This document shows, one piece after another, positions 20,401 through 34,802 of a stretch of DNA of 64,000 nucleotides; positions within the stretch are counted from its first letter, which is position 1; every line of letters starts with the position of its first letter. A program made the translations under genes and the position numbers. The notes beneath the pieces were generated by a model that made no database searches, had not been told where the DNA came from, and saw only the letters and a program-made list of their open reading frames with translations. Source of the DNA: Nereocystis luetkeana (taxonomy: Eukaryota; Sar; Phaeophyceae; Laminariales; Laminariaceae); the NCBI GenBank assembly GCA_031213475.1, contig JARUPZ010000026.1, positions 1,442,501 through 1,506,500 of the forward strand. Reading direction: 5' to 3'.

Positions 20401-23400
20401 TGGGCACGTCACTGGGAATGACTTGACCTGAGGAACTCATAGAGTACAATTCTGAAGCCATTCTTTGTCAACCTTGATATATACTTAACATATACGACCT
20501 ACTAATAATGTAGTAGAGCTCGCCGCTGGCCAAATGTTCCTAGTCCAACTTTCCATATCGTCCCCCAAAAAGTGAGACTAATGTGTTGTCTCTTTTTTTG
20601 TTGGTGGGACTATCTATGCCGATATGCTGTGACGCTGTCATGCTGGACAATTCTTCTTGGTGTCGAAAGACAATAATAGAGTTTACTAAGCCTTGATAGT
20701 CGCTTCTGGGTCCTATTTTAGAAAGAAAGGTCGAAAGACGATATTATTGCGTACGTACTGCTGTAATGTCACTTCAACGCCGCAGTTTTTGTTAGGTAGA
20801 GGCTGTCCGAAAGAGCGTTCCTACGCCCTACTCGAAAGAGGTAAAAGACAGGCCTCTAGTACGTAAACTATGCAAATAAATCTTTATCGCCGGAAGTCGG
20901 TGTTCCAAACATTATTCTTATTACGAGGACGATAGCGGTGTCCTAAAAATACCACCAAAGTAAAGACCGGCAGTTTATCCTGTAGGGTACTGCGGGGCAC
21001 AGAGAACGATGAAGTGTGAAAGATGATTCACGGCCACGACAACACCACAACACCACGAGCAGTGCCTACGTGATACCTCCACTATTTTTTTTAATATATT
21101 ATATATATTATATTGTTCTATATAATAATAAACATATATATATATATATCTCAAAAGAGGCGTGGCGTTTCAGATTTGGTACCGGTATAGGGTAGTGAAG
21201 AGAAACGAAACCGTCCCAGTCCGTGAATGGGACCCAGCATAAAAAACATGGTGCTGGGTAGACGGCGGAGCTTCATTACCCTCCACGCTTTTTTCATGCT
21301 GATACAGGGCCCATTAGACCACGGGGCTAAATCACTCTTCACCCGCCCACCGCCTTCACGCCATTTATTTATAGGTTATAGACACTCCCAATGCGAGTGT
21401 GTATAAGTATTTGCAGAGCATAGTACAACCTCGGAGAAAAACGTCTCCTACACAGAAGTAAGCTTGGCTTCTCGTTGAACCTTGCTTCTATGGTTGGTTG
21501 TTGTATAATGTGGGCCGCTCTTTTTGCTCCCGACGTTGTCACAGAAAGGCAAATCAACATTATTTGTCAAGTTATACGGCGGTACTGCGTGATCTACGCA
21601 AGACGTTACAGGTCGAAGAGTTGACATCCTCGACCAACCAGCTTCAGATTGACCAGGAGTGGGAATGAGGAGAAATTAAAAAAGGCGATCTTGATTTATT
21701 TCCTGACGATTGCGCAACTCTAGCTTCTGATTTTCGTTTCGACGTGTATATCCGACACTTACTTAGTATCTGAATCTCCGAAAATAAATGTCTGCTATAT
21801 ATTGGCAACGTCCAAGAGAAATTGCCAGTTTTTTCCTGCTGTGCAATTGAGCACGGTTTTTAAGAGTCCCATGACATACCCTGAGATTGTGCATACCGCT
21901 GGTGATAACGTAACCAAAGCTTAGTCCTTCCAAGCCTACAGCAGATAATCTAAGTTCTCGTTAAGGAGTACTCTTCTCGACGTTGTCCGTCATCAGCTTG
22001 TACGTCTGGTCTCCACTGCTCTGTGGTATTTTCATTGCGGGTGTGTTCGTCGTCCATCTCTCTGGTGAGTGAAGTATGACCTTGCGTATAGGTTGTTCGC
22101 GGCGAAACGGACCTTGCGGCTTCTGCTGCTTTCTCAAGATAACTATGTATTTCTAGCGTAGCTTGCACTGATGATACAGATTGCGGTATGGGTTTTGGGT
22201 GCGTCAGATTCTGAACTCGCAAACGCCCTCGCTTGACAATAGGCGGCGGACTATCGGTGCACACCCCACACCATTGTTCTCTTCGCACACGGAGACGAAC
22301 CCCTGTCTGCTACCTGTACATCTCAAGCTAGGGGCTAAACCTTGTGGTTGGTTTTATATATATATACCGGGCGTTGTCGTTGCAAACTCGTACACGGTAC
22401 ACCGCCCAGACTGTTTCAACCTGTAGCGTGGATCGGAGGTCGAACCCTACCAAATGAAAAATGTACGCAAGCCAAATGTTGTACTAAACAATGTATAGAT
22501 CTGGCAATGTACTTGCCCCTAGTATGCCGACTGAACCTTATATATACTACCGTGTGACTTCACAACTAAAAAACACATACATATATATTTGTTGTCATAA
22601 TTTTATGTTTACAAGAGCGAGTTGCATATATTTTGTGCTGCCCACTATTAAGTCCACGATTTCAGCTCTCCGCTGGCCTTTGAAAATATTTGTCCCGCAG
22701 AGGTCGTCAAACATACCGCCTTCGCCTAGCACGACGAACGAAAAGCGAGTTGTGAGGGGCACGTGAAAGGCAAAAAAACGAAAGCCCGACTTCTGCCAGA
22801 GATGCCACAAGTAAGTACAATTCGTCAGTACAAAGGGCAAACATTCCCAAACCGAGCTCGCCGACGCCAAACTTACCGGGCCCAAAATAATATTGAAGGC
22901 GGACAGCCGGAGACGGACGCAATGGCCTCTTTGCCCGTATAGGGGCGGCATGTACTCGTTCGCGCATCACGGGCAACGAAAAGGGGCCGGTAGAACCCTG
23001 ATACACAGCAGCAGAACTTCCCCCGGTTCGTGCTGACATACTCCCGTGGAAAACGCAAGTGATGTGTTGGTGGCAGGCTTGGGCAACGTGGGGTAACGTG
23101 AGGTTGGAATTGAAGTGCAGACAGCAGCAGTGTTCTCTGCATGCCGAAAAACAATATATTTCGTTTTCGCATGCAACCGTTAGACACTTTTGGAATTACT
23201 ACGAAGTATCCGAATAAATGCTACTCCTCCTGGCAGCAGTCTCAGTCTGATTTTTCCTACCTGAGAACTCCTATTGGAGGGGTTGATGTCATACCTGTGG
23301 GACTGACGATGTTCACACAATAACATACGACGTGGACTTGTCGAAGTATTTGGAAGTGACCAGGGACCTCACCGCAGAGCGTTTGAGTAAATGCGAGTCC

Positions 23401-23404
23401 AGGA
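17465..23404. other. About 5.9 kb without recognisable genes
   Basis: Only short frames without domains are seen, the longest about 120 codons (18893-19255 and 19328-19687, both +). The region includes an AT-rich microsatellite zone at 21085-21150. I see no transposon ends here. Confidence 0.45.
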
Positions 23405-23490
23405 CCTTTAGAACCGCAGTCCCGTTGTGGGGACAAAACACTCAAATTTCAAGTAGTTTGTCCCCAAAACGGGACTGCGGTTCTAAAAGG
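23405..23490. repeat. Foldback element (MITE-like palindrome)
   Basis: Two arms of about 30 bases are almost perfect inverted copies: TAGAACCGCAGTCCCG at 23409-23424 and its complement near 23468-23484. They surround a spacer of about 20 bases. It has no coding capacity. No other copy was spotted in the window. Confidence 0.6.
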
Positions 23491-26400
23491 GTTAACAATG
23501 CACTGAAAAGGTGCCCCTCACAGCACCCCTGCTGTTGTTTAGAACATTTACCTAGGCAAATACGTGTGGATTACATTTTTACCTACGACGGAAGAAAAAT
23601 GACGTCATAAACTATCAGCCCCGGCCCGGAGTTTGATAGGCATATCTAGTGTCCAGTGGCATAGACGTGAAACAGCCCGAACAAAAGTCGGCCAGAGTTC
23701 CAAATGACCAAAACGACGTCTTCCTTGTCGGCCGTCAGAGTGACATCGAAATATGTCGTAAAGCGCAGAGAAAGCCGTCGCAGGATTTCCGTCCAACCTC
23801 TAGCGCATAGTTTCGTCTACGTACCATAAACTACGGGGGGTACCACACTCCCTCGAACTGATTTCCCCACGAAATGTCAACACACCAGGGAAGGTGCAAA
23901 CACCGAGCTTCAGTGTAAGATATCACAATTCATCATCAAGATTGTCATCAAGCATATGTTTCGGTCTGTCTACACGCTTGGCAGGGGTGAAATCGACTCT
24001 GAACCTTTACCTACCGTGTGTGGTATCTTGCGCGATTACAGCAGTAGGTGTCTGAGCGGTGCGACAGTAACGGCTGAGCATTCTGATGCAAGCCGCCGCT
24101 TACATGAGGAGCCTACTTTCTCAGCGGAAACACGACTGCGAAAAACGATTGTTCAACCAAGGCGATCAAATCGTCTACGCGTTGGTGCCAAACCAATTAT
24201 CCCAGTTATCAAATCATACGGTTATGAAATGTCTAGTTGCTCACTTGAGTGGCTAAACTGCCCAGAACGGATTGTGTTAATGGAAGCGATCGATACCGCC
24301 GGAGTGGTTGTCTTAACATCTGAACTCGATTGTTCCTCGTGACAGTGGCAACACTGACGTGAAGTTGGCACCGTCGATTAGGCAGGGCGTGCCCGCCGTA
24401 TGGGCCAAAGAGACGGCGTTGGTGGGTTCGGGCGTGGGAACAGACAGGATCCATCCAGGTACACGGGTGCTACTTCTGTTTCACTTTGATGAGCCAGCCG
24501 TCAACAGTTGCACATACATGCGGCTTACGCCCGCGACGTGATTGCATGGCATCCGCCTCGAGACTTATGTTGTTCAAGATGAAAACCCTTCAATTGGCGA
24601 ACCAGCTTGCTCCTAAGAGCACCTGGACCAACGAAGCACAGTTCAGATGACGTCTTGGGTTCCCATAAGAGACATTTCATATTTTTTGTGTCGGCCCGTC
24701 AGTGGTTTTTCCTGTTTTTGGTGGGAGCGCTCTCATCAACGACAGTGCAAACAAATCGTTCTCGGTCTAGATCCCCGACCGGTGTCGTTTAATCAAAACC
24801 AAGTTAGGATTATGTATGAGTAGTGTGCATGTCGAACACTGGCAGACTCTCCGTTTGAACTGTTTGTCAATTGCGTCAGCTCGACTTCATTTTACGCTGC
24901 AAGGGAAGAAACATCCACTCCAGACGTTGTGCTCAAGCAGTAATTGCCGCTTCCAGGACAAGCAACACTTTGGGGGCAGGTGTTGGCCTGGCAATATAAC
25001 TAACCAACCGGCCCCGGCCCAACCTATGAGTGACGCATGCTATTTAACTATTCATTGTTTGCCTTTGGCCGTCGTCACATCCCTTAGCCAATTTTTGTTC
25101 GCCCGTCGCCCACCACAGTAGCTGACGAAGTTTGGGACACTTCCCGGTTTCGTTGCAGAATGGAGGAAACGAGCATGTACGAGGGGCGGCAAGGTGGGAG
25201 AAATGTCACACTGCATCCATTTTGGGCCATTGGTCTTACTCAGCTAGCCATGCCTGTTTTCGTATGCGGCATAGCCTTGCACCAGGGAAATTTGTCGGTC
25301 TTCAGCGGCGAATTGTTAGGGGTAGAACTGAAATAGTATGTGACTCTTTATTTATTTGACCAAAAACCTCTCATTACCTGCCCCTGAAAGCGACGATGCG
25401 GGAACACCTTAACTAAGCTCGACTACAGATAGCACAGGCATTTGCTATGGATACATCGAACGCGTATATCACGTTGAAGATAAAAAATACCCTCAGGTGA
25501 CCAGGCCGTCCTCAACTCGTGTAGATAATTTTTGAGCGGCGTAATCAACTTCCTCAAGCCGTATTTCAATACAGGTATTAATAGTAGTATTTTGGGCGGA
25601 CGTTTGTTCGGACTAGCCGGGCTCTTGGTCTGCGACCCTACTTGGTGTCTTCCACCAAATTCCTTGTGCTTCTGTTTATTTCCAGCGAGACGAGAACGGT
25701 AGACGTAAGATGAGCGTCATTATTTGTGTCAAGATAAGTCCGGGGCAGATGCAGACCTCGTCATGTGAGGTGCCTCAAAGCTAGGAGGTGCTAGCTACCT
25801 CTACAGGGGTACGCATATTCCACTCACGTAGAATGACATACACTGGAAGCGACGCAGTATATGTTGACCAAATTGTCGATCGAAACACTCAGTTTAAGTG
25901 TCGGTGGTTGGCCAACGGTGGTTGGCAAACAAACGGTGTTTCTATTCGTATTTTTGTCGAGTGGTGACGTTAAACACAGCATGAGGTCACACGGACATTG
26001 GCATTGGCTGTGGAGGGAACCCGGAGATTATCATGGACTGTGGGCGTTTTTGGGCTGGTTACAGGGTGTGACAGGTCAACCCCGGCCTTAGGAGGATTAA
26101 GCCCGTCAATTTTCAAAAACAAAAAAGCATATAAGTATGGTATTCCCGGCGCGAATGGAAACGGTACGTTTGATTGAGTAAATCAACAGCTACGTAAACA
26201 CAAGAGGCGTTCTACGATAAAGGTTCACTCCAATGTTTCTGAGGCTCCTCACTTAAGGAGCTCTATGCCTCGCCCGAAAACTGAGTTAAAAAAAAAACAA
26301 ATTACATCGCGTTGAATAATCCCATGGACCGAGTCTAGGAAACTTTTGTTTTCGAGGTCAAGATGGGCATTCCGACGATATATATGGGCTCCAGGAACCC

Positions 26401-26739
26401 CGTCTTTCACATACAGAATCGCGGACATGTGCTACCTCTCTCGTAGAACGGGCCACAAGTCAATTTTGGGGCACCAGTGGTCACGTACCTGGTAGGTTTT
26501 TGACATCCAGAACAAAACTTGTTTTCAGATATCGAGACGCAAGCGTAAGCGATATATTCAACAGGGTACGTTCCTAGTTCCAGCCCCCCCTCACTCGAAA
26601 ACATGATATTAATCGCTTTCCAGGTATCGGCGTGGTGTACTCTCCGATAACAACACGTTCGGCGTATTTTCCGCCTACCCTTCGGGTGGACCATGAGGGA
26701 AAAAAAAGAGCAACCGTTGCGAGAAGCAATTCTGCCTGG
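23491..26739. other. Stretch without recognisable genes, upstream of the first membrane-protein gene
   Basis: Short unassigned frames only, for example 128 codons at 23956-24342 on +. The promoter of the downstream gene should lie at the right end, but no clear TATA or start element stands out. Confidence 0.4.
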
Positions 26740-29452
26740 ATGCGACGTAATTTCGACGATTCCATCTATCGTTGGGCGTGCGGCGAGAAGGAAGATGATG
26801 AAGACAGTGACTCTGTGTTGACCGACAGGATTATCGGTTGGCTCGTGCTCTTTGTGAGTACTGTAGGTTAGATCCGAGTGCTACATACTGCACAAGCTTA
26901 CTGGTGCGCTGGTCGACGAAGGCACATCCCAACCCATTCATTCATTCCCAGGAATCTAGTGAGCATGTACGTTGTACACCAAGCCACTTGTCTGTGGAAC
27001 GCCGAGCGTGTTACGGAACGATTCAGGATGTGAGCGAACTAGGCGGCCAAACGGAAAACTCGCAATCATCCTCAAAATTATTGGAACCAGATAGATGATG
27101 TTAACGTACCGCTTGTAGTCTGGTGGGTGGCGTAAATCTGCTTTAATTTCGGTGTCGGCACAAACCACTATAATTGTTCTTGCATTGCCTGATGTTCTTG
27201 GAAACAAGGGGACAGCGTATTGTTCACGTTTCCCGCTATCCAAGATTCGGCTATTTGATGAGTGCAAGAACGTGTGGTGTTTTGGGCCTGTCAAGTGTGA
27301 TTTGCTCCAGGTACAGGAGCACAAGACGTCCGTCGTGCTATAGTTGTTATGGTGTCCTGAGACCGTGCTTCTGTTTCTCGAGGGACGTGTGTAGTTTTCA
27401 TCTATTACAGAGATTTAACGGCGTACTGACAAGTCTATTGTGCATAGGGTCCACTATATTCTAACGCGAGGCATTGACCGTATGCCACGTTATGTTCAGA
27501 TGCAAGGGTTCGCCTATACCGTGCTCATCGTCCTGGCCAGAGAAGAGTCGACGCTCGACGCGGATAGCAATGTGGAGGCTGACTATCTATTGCCATCAGT
27601 CGCTGGAGCGATGTACCTGCTCGTCATTTCTACAGCCCATGATCTGTGCGCTGGTTTCTCCCTGTTGGTGAATGGCCCGTGTGCTGGTCATCGTACCTTC
27701 GGCATTGGCCTACTGGTCGTCTACGGGATGATGATCACTGCGGCCATGACAGTGTTAGTGAAAACGTCAGACGACAGTGCTTCAGTTGTGTTGAACGCGG
27801 TTACCGTCCTCTTCATCGCGGACCTAGTGAGTGCGAGTGCCCCTGCACATGATTTCTAGACAAGTAATGTGGTTTGCACAAGAACGTGATAGTCTATACC
27901 ATGAATTTGAAATCATCTCATTTTTTTCAGCAGCTCTCATCATGCGAATTCGTAGCACCAACCTTCCAAGTTGCGGCGCAATCAAACCCGCATCATCCAG
28001 TCAGATCTCAGACCATGATATATCGTATCGGCAACGGAGCGGTAAACCTTTGAATATTGTCAGCCGAGACTGCACATACACTGCGCGCCCAAACAACGCA
28101 GCTGGGATTGATATTATACGTATGTTGCATCTTTCTCCTTCAGTGATGAATATTTGGGTCTCTTCTTATGCATATTACCTTTTATGTTTCTTTTAAAAAG
28201 ATCGCTTGTTTGTGTAAAATTGGAGGAAGGCTTAACCATTGTTGCAGGCAAGCGAGCAGCAGGCGTAGACCACGTAGTCGGTAGGATGTGTAGTTCGGCA
28301 TATGTAGCATTACGATTCCACAAACGGGGGTGATATACTGCTTACATTAAGAGAATCGTTGCATATCCTGTACTTAATCTACGTGTGCCTTTCGCAATCC
28401 TATTACGTTTGTGATTGGGCCAGGATGAGAAGTCGCTCAAGTTCCTGTCGGCAGTTCCTACGAAATGGCGGCTGTTCTGGGCACTGGAGACCCTCGGAAT
28501 GAGCTTCGCGCTGGCGCTGGTCGAAATTGTGTACGTAGGGGATACCTCCCCGCTTTTGGAGGGCAATAACCGTATCGTCAGAGTGTTCCCGACCTTCTTC
28601 ACTTGGGCAGTCAATCCGGCGGCCGTGACAATGTGTTCGCTGTTTTTGAGTTACTGTCTGCACCACGTCTGCGCTCATTTCAGTAAAGCATCTCAACGCG
28701 TAGATGAGTCGAGATTCAGGTTCCTCGTCCAAATGGCTACCATGAGTTCACGGACAATACTGAAGACGGTGAAGGAAAGTCTGTCCGGAGAGCCTTGGTT
28801 TTTTGCTTTTTTGGGCACGTGGCTTGCTCAAGCGGTAGCTGGTTGGTTGTTCCTGAGCGGGAAATATGGGTTTCCTATCGCTTTCACAGTGGCTGCCATC
28901 GAATCTGCAATCAAGGAGCATAGTCTCGTGGCTATCGACAACAAGCTGGCCTTGGCATATTCGAACGCGGCGCTCGTCACTGGCCTGGCGGCGAGGTCGT
29001 TGCGCCTATTGATAAGGCGACACCAACGTGATGGCATTGCCACGGAGCTGCACCAATTCTCGGAAAATTGCCCACGTAGGCAGAGATGGGAAGTTTGTGC
29101 CGATTCTCGCGTGCCTTCTCTGCTGGTGGGATGGGGTCTCGGATATTGGGTGACATCTTTGCTGTACGTGTTAGGCATTTCTTGGGACGGCGGTGGGTGG
29201 AACAACCCTCCAGTTGTAGTAGCGATTAGTGGCTATGTGGTCATACCTTGTTTCCTTATCGCTGGCGTACTTATGGTGGCCGACCCAAACTCCCTGGGAA
29301 GAAGGTTAGGATTGCTACTCAAGCCTATAGCAGACAGAATCAGAAATAGGCGTCGGGTTGAATTCTGGGTGTTAACGACAGTTTTCCGCGACGTCCTGAG
29401 TATCTGGATATGGTATTGCCACTTTTTGAGGTCAGAACTGATCAAGTTATGA
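26740..29452 (+). CDS. Multipass membrane protein of unknown function, three exons (paralogue A)
   Basis: Exons are 26740-26853, 27500-27826 and 28424-29452, giving about 489 residues. Introns start GTGAGT and end CAG, and both are phase 0. The model rests on comparison with the paralogue at 50-53 kb, which has exons at matching places: exon 1 is exactly 38 codons in both, starting at a conserved MRR. The protein begins with an acidic segment (GEKEDDEDSD), and the join of exons 1 and 2 completes a first membrane helix (IIGWLVLF + MQGFAY). About ten more hydrophobic segments follow, including VPSLLVGWGLGYW in exon 3. I do not recognise the family. An earlier start upstream of 26740 is possible because the frame stays open. 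Confidence 0.72.
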
Positions 29453-32400
29453 TAATTCTGGTGCATCGTTCAGCTGTGTAGCGCAGCATAACGCGTTTCG
29501 TAGTGTACTGTATGCCAAGACAAAAGTACACGTTCGTGAAAAATACACAATTAATTGTACGACTGAGTTGTGTCGGAGGTCTCACCCCACCATGGCAGTT
29601 GAATCTTTCGTCTTAACGTTAGCCTTCAAGATTTGATCTCCTATCACAAAAAGTTAGGATGTTACTCACACCAGCCCACGTGTTGTGGGACTAGAGAAAA
29701 GTGCTGCGTCAAGAAGAGCACGGCTTGGCCGAAACATGGTTTGGCGGATGGGGTTTTCTAATTAGTTGGGGAAATGCCTCATATATATCATAGGATTTCG
29801 CCCCAAACCAACACAACCAATAATGCCGACTTACACTACGCTGTATCTTCCATTTCGTATAAATAGGGTGGAATACCGAGACCCTCGAACTAGGAGCTTG
29901 TACTGTTCGCAGGTGCACCGCTATGGTATCGTTCGTCATGAGCTTTATAACAATGGTCGCGTTAAGCGAACCAACTGCCTCGACGTTTGTGAGTCACCAG
30001 GGGTATTGAGCTCATTCAAATACAACAATTGAGTTCATCCAAATACAACAATCCGCAACCTTCACGAGATCGTTGTTCGGAGCTACAACGTTGGTGTAAG
30101 GTTTCTTCCCTAGGAAATGAGAACTACTTCAACCGACCAAAGGTACAGAATTTCAGAAGCAGGTTTGAGTTTGCTATTGGACACCGTTTTACCGATGTGG
30201 TTGGTACATCAAGTGCATGAGCGACTGTATTTAGTAGTCCCATCAGGCACGTGGTGATGTAAACTGTTGCTCGATACCCTATAGAACCTGAAGGTGAGCG
30301 TGCTCTCGTGATCACTTGTGACCGGCACTGCCGGCATGGTAGTAGATTACAACTACTTGTTTTCATGCTTTGAAGTATTATCCACAACGAATGGATAGCA
30401 CGAATCAGCAACCAATGTGCCGGTTTGGAAAACCATCAGACGGGATGGACAACAGTCCACGTCAACGGCAGCGCCCTGGTAATGCTTTACCACCACTACT
30501 GGAGGTAAGCCAAGTAAGCCATTAATTTAGTCAGGGGTGTTTCAACATTGGGGGCTGTGTAGCTCAGAAACACACTAGAAAAAACGTGGTACGAGTTTCA
30601 ATTAATATCCAATAACTCTTAGCCAAACATCGATACTTTCCCGCACGTTCGCCAGGTTAAAATGAGGACACCGCAACGCTTCTAACCAAACACAAAATTC
30701 ACACTCACAACCTCTTTAGATATCGGACAACAGATATAATATGTTGATATGCGGTCGCGCTTCGGCCAGTGGATTAGACTATTAATAGCGTAAAACACGA
30801 TTATTGTCGTTTGGCTACCTGATGGAACGGCGTATGTCTGATTGTCCCCACATACCACGCGTGCCGGACAGCAATTTTTGTGCAAGAGCTTACTACCCAT
30901 TTCAACCGACATGACAGGGCTTACATAATGGGGAGGACTCGCTTGGATTGAAGGACCAAACTGCCCGAGACCGCGTATCAACAACCTGTAGTTACAAAAT
31001 AGATATATGGCGAGAGGCCAGTTACGGTGCCTCCTTCAGGACATCAAACTGCGCTCCTCGTGTCGGGAGATATTAATCTGAAGCTACAGTCATCCGAACG
31101 TGTTTCTGTAGAGTACAGGAGAAAATCTATCGTCAAAACTGGGGCACGACAAACCCTTTAAGCGACCACATTCACTTACACAGCTGAAAAACAAACATCA
31201 CGACTCGAGTCGAGGGCTCACGCGGCAGCGGGGTACGGTCTGAAACGTCCACCGGGAGTCGGTGTTCCGCGGAGGAAATAAATCACCAAACCGAAACTAG
31301 ACCACAGTTACACAGCAGGGATATTTGACGGGTTTTGTTTCCGGCCAATGACTAATAAACAAAAAAAATCCAACTATCAACGATGAACCGATTTTTGTTC
31401 AGCGATCTTGACAGACAGAGTTAGACCTGTAGACAGAAGATGGGGTATTGCTCCAATCTAAGAACATCGGCATTACGCCTCACACGTAATTGTTCCAGGG
31501 CTCGACGATGGCACGAGCGAAGTGTGGAACGCACTCGAATATTTCATCGAACAAACTGCATGAGGAACGCAATGATCAGCATGTATGTATAAACTTCCCT
31601 CGGAACCTGCTGTATTCCACGGGGAGATATGTTTTCCTCCGCGTACACGGTATTATTAGAGCATACGCACGAAATATATACCACGACGCATTATTCCATA
31701 TATGGTACAATATTCGGAAGAATGTTTGGTGTCACATAGTCCTTGACAGCGTGTGCACTGCCCAGGGAAGGGGTGGTTCAACCCCACGTTAGCATCGGCG
31801 CCTATTGACACTTCCAAGCCAACCCATCATGCACAACGACGGGATACTCATGCCTAATGCACAAATCTTGAACTCGAGGATTTTTAAGTACGTATCCCTG
31901 AGCTACCTGAAGACATTTATTTCCTTTCACGACGGAATGCCGCTTCATCCGCATAGGGCTGGCCGCCGCCTCGCGACAACCAGGCCTCCTTCTGCACAAC
32001 TCCGTCCTGAGTCCGGATGGGTTTATGTATCGTTTGGTGGATCATCCTCTCTTTTGATCCCTCCCCACAATCAGATTTCGACGTCTACGCTTCTTACAAT
32101 ATTTCCGCCCAGGAGTTGTCCACATACTTCGCTACGAAGCTCTTGCAAGCTGACGCTCTCGTACTGTAGGTGGCGTTTTTGAGTCCTATGACATGTTTCG
32201 TCCCACCAATGCGCGTCGGTCTGGCCTAGTTTCTACCATGCTCAATCGTAAAACGTCAGTAGAACATCCCGGTGACCGCAGGCGCCGAGCAAAAACCTGC
32301 ATGTGTGCCGAACATGCGGCGTGCTGTACGCGTGCATCAACTTTATTTCGTGACTCAGGTCTAACAATGACCCTCACCCTTAAATACCCGACACAGATAA

Positions 32401-32791
32401 GGGTTAGAGAAGTCGGTGAACTTTGAGATAAACAAAAGCACCGTGTGGGGTTCGAGATCCCGTTGTTGATGGTGGTGGCTCTGGCTGCACAAGGCTCGAG
32501 TGGTCCTGGCTGGGATCGCTACGGCTCGCGTAGCTTGAAGTTGCACCTGGGTTCAAACTGACCAACAATTTTTTGTATTAGATGCGTCGAGAGTATTCAG
32601 TGACATGTTTTGGTTGAAGGTAAGTGTGAGCGTCTCTCGCAGAACTCCGCGACCCCCAGATCACAGGTTTGGTTGCAGGTCTTGTTTGGTTCAGACCAGC
32701 CGTGTAATGTCAAACAGCGTCTAAAGAAAATTCCGGAATATTCAGTATTAAAACATTCGTGGTACGTGTAACATAACATGTGGTCTAGCTA
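29453..32791. other. Stretch without recognisable genes
   Basis: Short frames only. A 24-base tandem duplication (TCAAATACAACAATT / TCCAAATACAACAATC) lies at 30008-30053. No transposon ends were seen. Confidence 0.45.
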
Positions 32792-32896
32792 TTACGGGGG
32801 ACCATAGTGAATAGGACCAAATACTGTTAGTAAAAATGGTTATATATATAGGATTTTATGTATACCATACGTTCTATTAACTATGGCCCCCCGTAA
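32792..32896 (+). mobile_element. 105-bp MITE (copy 5)
   Basis: The element is full length, with TA at 32790-32791 and 32897-32898, in the same orientation as copy 1. Confidence 0.85.
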
Positions 32897-34466
32897 TAGC
32901 ACTGGCGGCTTCCTCGATGCTAGGTTCGAGACACTAACGGATTGGAAGAAGCTCAGACGACCCTTCCAACACACGCACTAGGCCGAGACACACATTGTCC
33001 GTTATTTCGTCTAATGGACGAGCAATGCTGCGATAGGGGAGAGGTGATTTGTCCCAGCTCCTCACACAAGGACACTTACTCGCACGACCCGACCAACGCT
33101 TCCATACCTTCGACCCACACGATATTTGTAAAGGTAATTTACTAGCCTGTATCTATGTGCTTCATGACGTAGCTCATAGGGTGAAACATTAGTCCAGCCA
33201 AATGTACAACCAGTTTCGTGGGATGCGTCGACGTGAGGGCATTACCAGCCTTATAGGAAGTACAGTATAATGGCCGGTAAATCCATCACATCCGGCTGAT
33301 ATTGGACAATTCGTAACGAATAAAAAGTGTGTATGAAGGAAATTGAAGCCTAGATAATACCTCCACATCAACAGACTGCGGCTAATCGCAAAGGCTGTCA
33401 AATTCGCCGTTTTTGACGCGCCATCTGTGCGCCTAGATCCCCTTACCTTGTATAATATACCGATACGCCGTCCCCCTTGCCCTCGTCTATTCGTTGTAAT
33501 ATTTACGTCGGCCCAAATAGACACGTGTTGAGGTCAAATAGACACCTCTGCTGTTGTTGTCGGAAGTTGGGCAACGAATCATCAATAAGTTACTTAGTCA
33601 GTGTCCACAAGGTAAAGGAATCCCGAACCCAAGATGTTGCGATTTCTCTCTATCTGACGAAATGTTACCTACAACTCTATATTTGTTAGACTTTAAAAGA
33701 TTCAACTACAAAATAAGTAATCAAAGGGCATGCGGCGATTTCTTGGCGTCCTTCGTTTATGTTGGTATGCAATGCACAATGTACCCGAAAATTCGAATTT
33801 TGGCATCTGCAATGGGAGCTTTAGTAGATGAGAGGTTATGATGCATCCACAGTGAGTGGACGTTAGGTTTTCCCCCGTGTTTCAGAGTATTGAGTGATAC
33901 AATTTTGTCTTTGACGTACGCTGAATTTGTGAAGTCTAAATATACAGCCGGCTTTTTGTCCTCATCTGGCCGTAAATACGACTGAAAGCACTAGACTCGT
34001 TGGGTGTGCCCCTATTTTTTGTATATTGAACCATCTTCTCTCGCAAATATTCTACCCTAAATCAAATATCTGTATGCATACTCATCCCTGGGCATATGCA
34101 CATGATAATCAAAATTGCAGCAAGTGAGTTAAAAACTGAACAGCGTTTTTTATCAGGCGACGCGGGAAGAGCATTTCTGGATGAAACTAGAGCCGGCAAG
34201 TTTTTTTTATCGTACCAACCATGGGCATCGACTCAATCTGTGCATGGTTGCAAGCCAAGTAAGCGTCTAAGTGTATTTGCCATGGTGCTGCGATTGCTCA
34301 CGCGTCACCAGAAGACCCGCACATAATATTTAAGGACGCTGTTATATCCGAAGTGATTTCGCCATACAGTTGTACGCCACGGTTACGTATGTAAAACATA
34401 CCGTTCGCCAGGTGTCCCCCAGGAGTAGCATACCCGGTTTTTCCGTCTTCGCCCCCTCTACCCGGT

Positions 34467-34802
34467 TTGAAACACTCCATGCACGTTCACGAATTGCTTT
34501 TTCACGCCCCCGCCCCTAACGATCCAATTCCGGTTTTTCTCGCGCAAAAAAATTGGATGCTTTCTTCGTTCGTGAACCCGCTGACTGTGAAGGACGGCGA
34601 ATGGCCTAGTCAACAACGCGACCCTTCTGTTGGCGCTATGCTTGGTCCCGACAACATGGACACGGTTTTGGCATATAAGACTGGAAATGTTGTGTATATC
34701 GTGTTTGATAACGTTGACGTTTCGCACTTTTTTCAGTGCAATACCTCGCAAATGGTATGGTTTCGAGCTAACCGCAACCTCCTTTTCCTTCAGGTCGTTT
34801 GA
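34467..34802 (+). CDS. Unassigned ORF with a block shared with 48.2 kb
   Basis: This is a 111-codon frame. Its C-terminal part (VFDNVDVSHFF ... MVWF) resembles a short frame at 48165-48286 (WFDDVVGVSPQF ... AVWF), with agreement at the DNA level too. The function is unknown. It may be a relic of a dispersed element or of a repeated gene. A competing open frame lies on -, so coding status is uncertain. Confidence 0.22.
   Translation: MKHSMHVHELLFHAPAPNDPIPVFLAQKNWMLSSFVNPLTVKDGEWPSQQRDPSVGAMLGPDNMDTVLAYKTGNVVYIVFDNVDVSHFFQCNTSQMVWFRANRNLLFLQVV

Noticed and set aside
27831..28196. 121-codon plus-strand ORF
   Set aside because: It lies entirely inside intron 2 of paralogue A, which is supported by conserved splice sites.
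32430..32470. Possible tRNA B box (GGTTCGAGATCC)
   Set aside because: There is no cloverleaf around it and the spacing to any A box is wrong.
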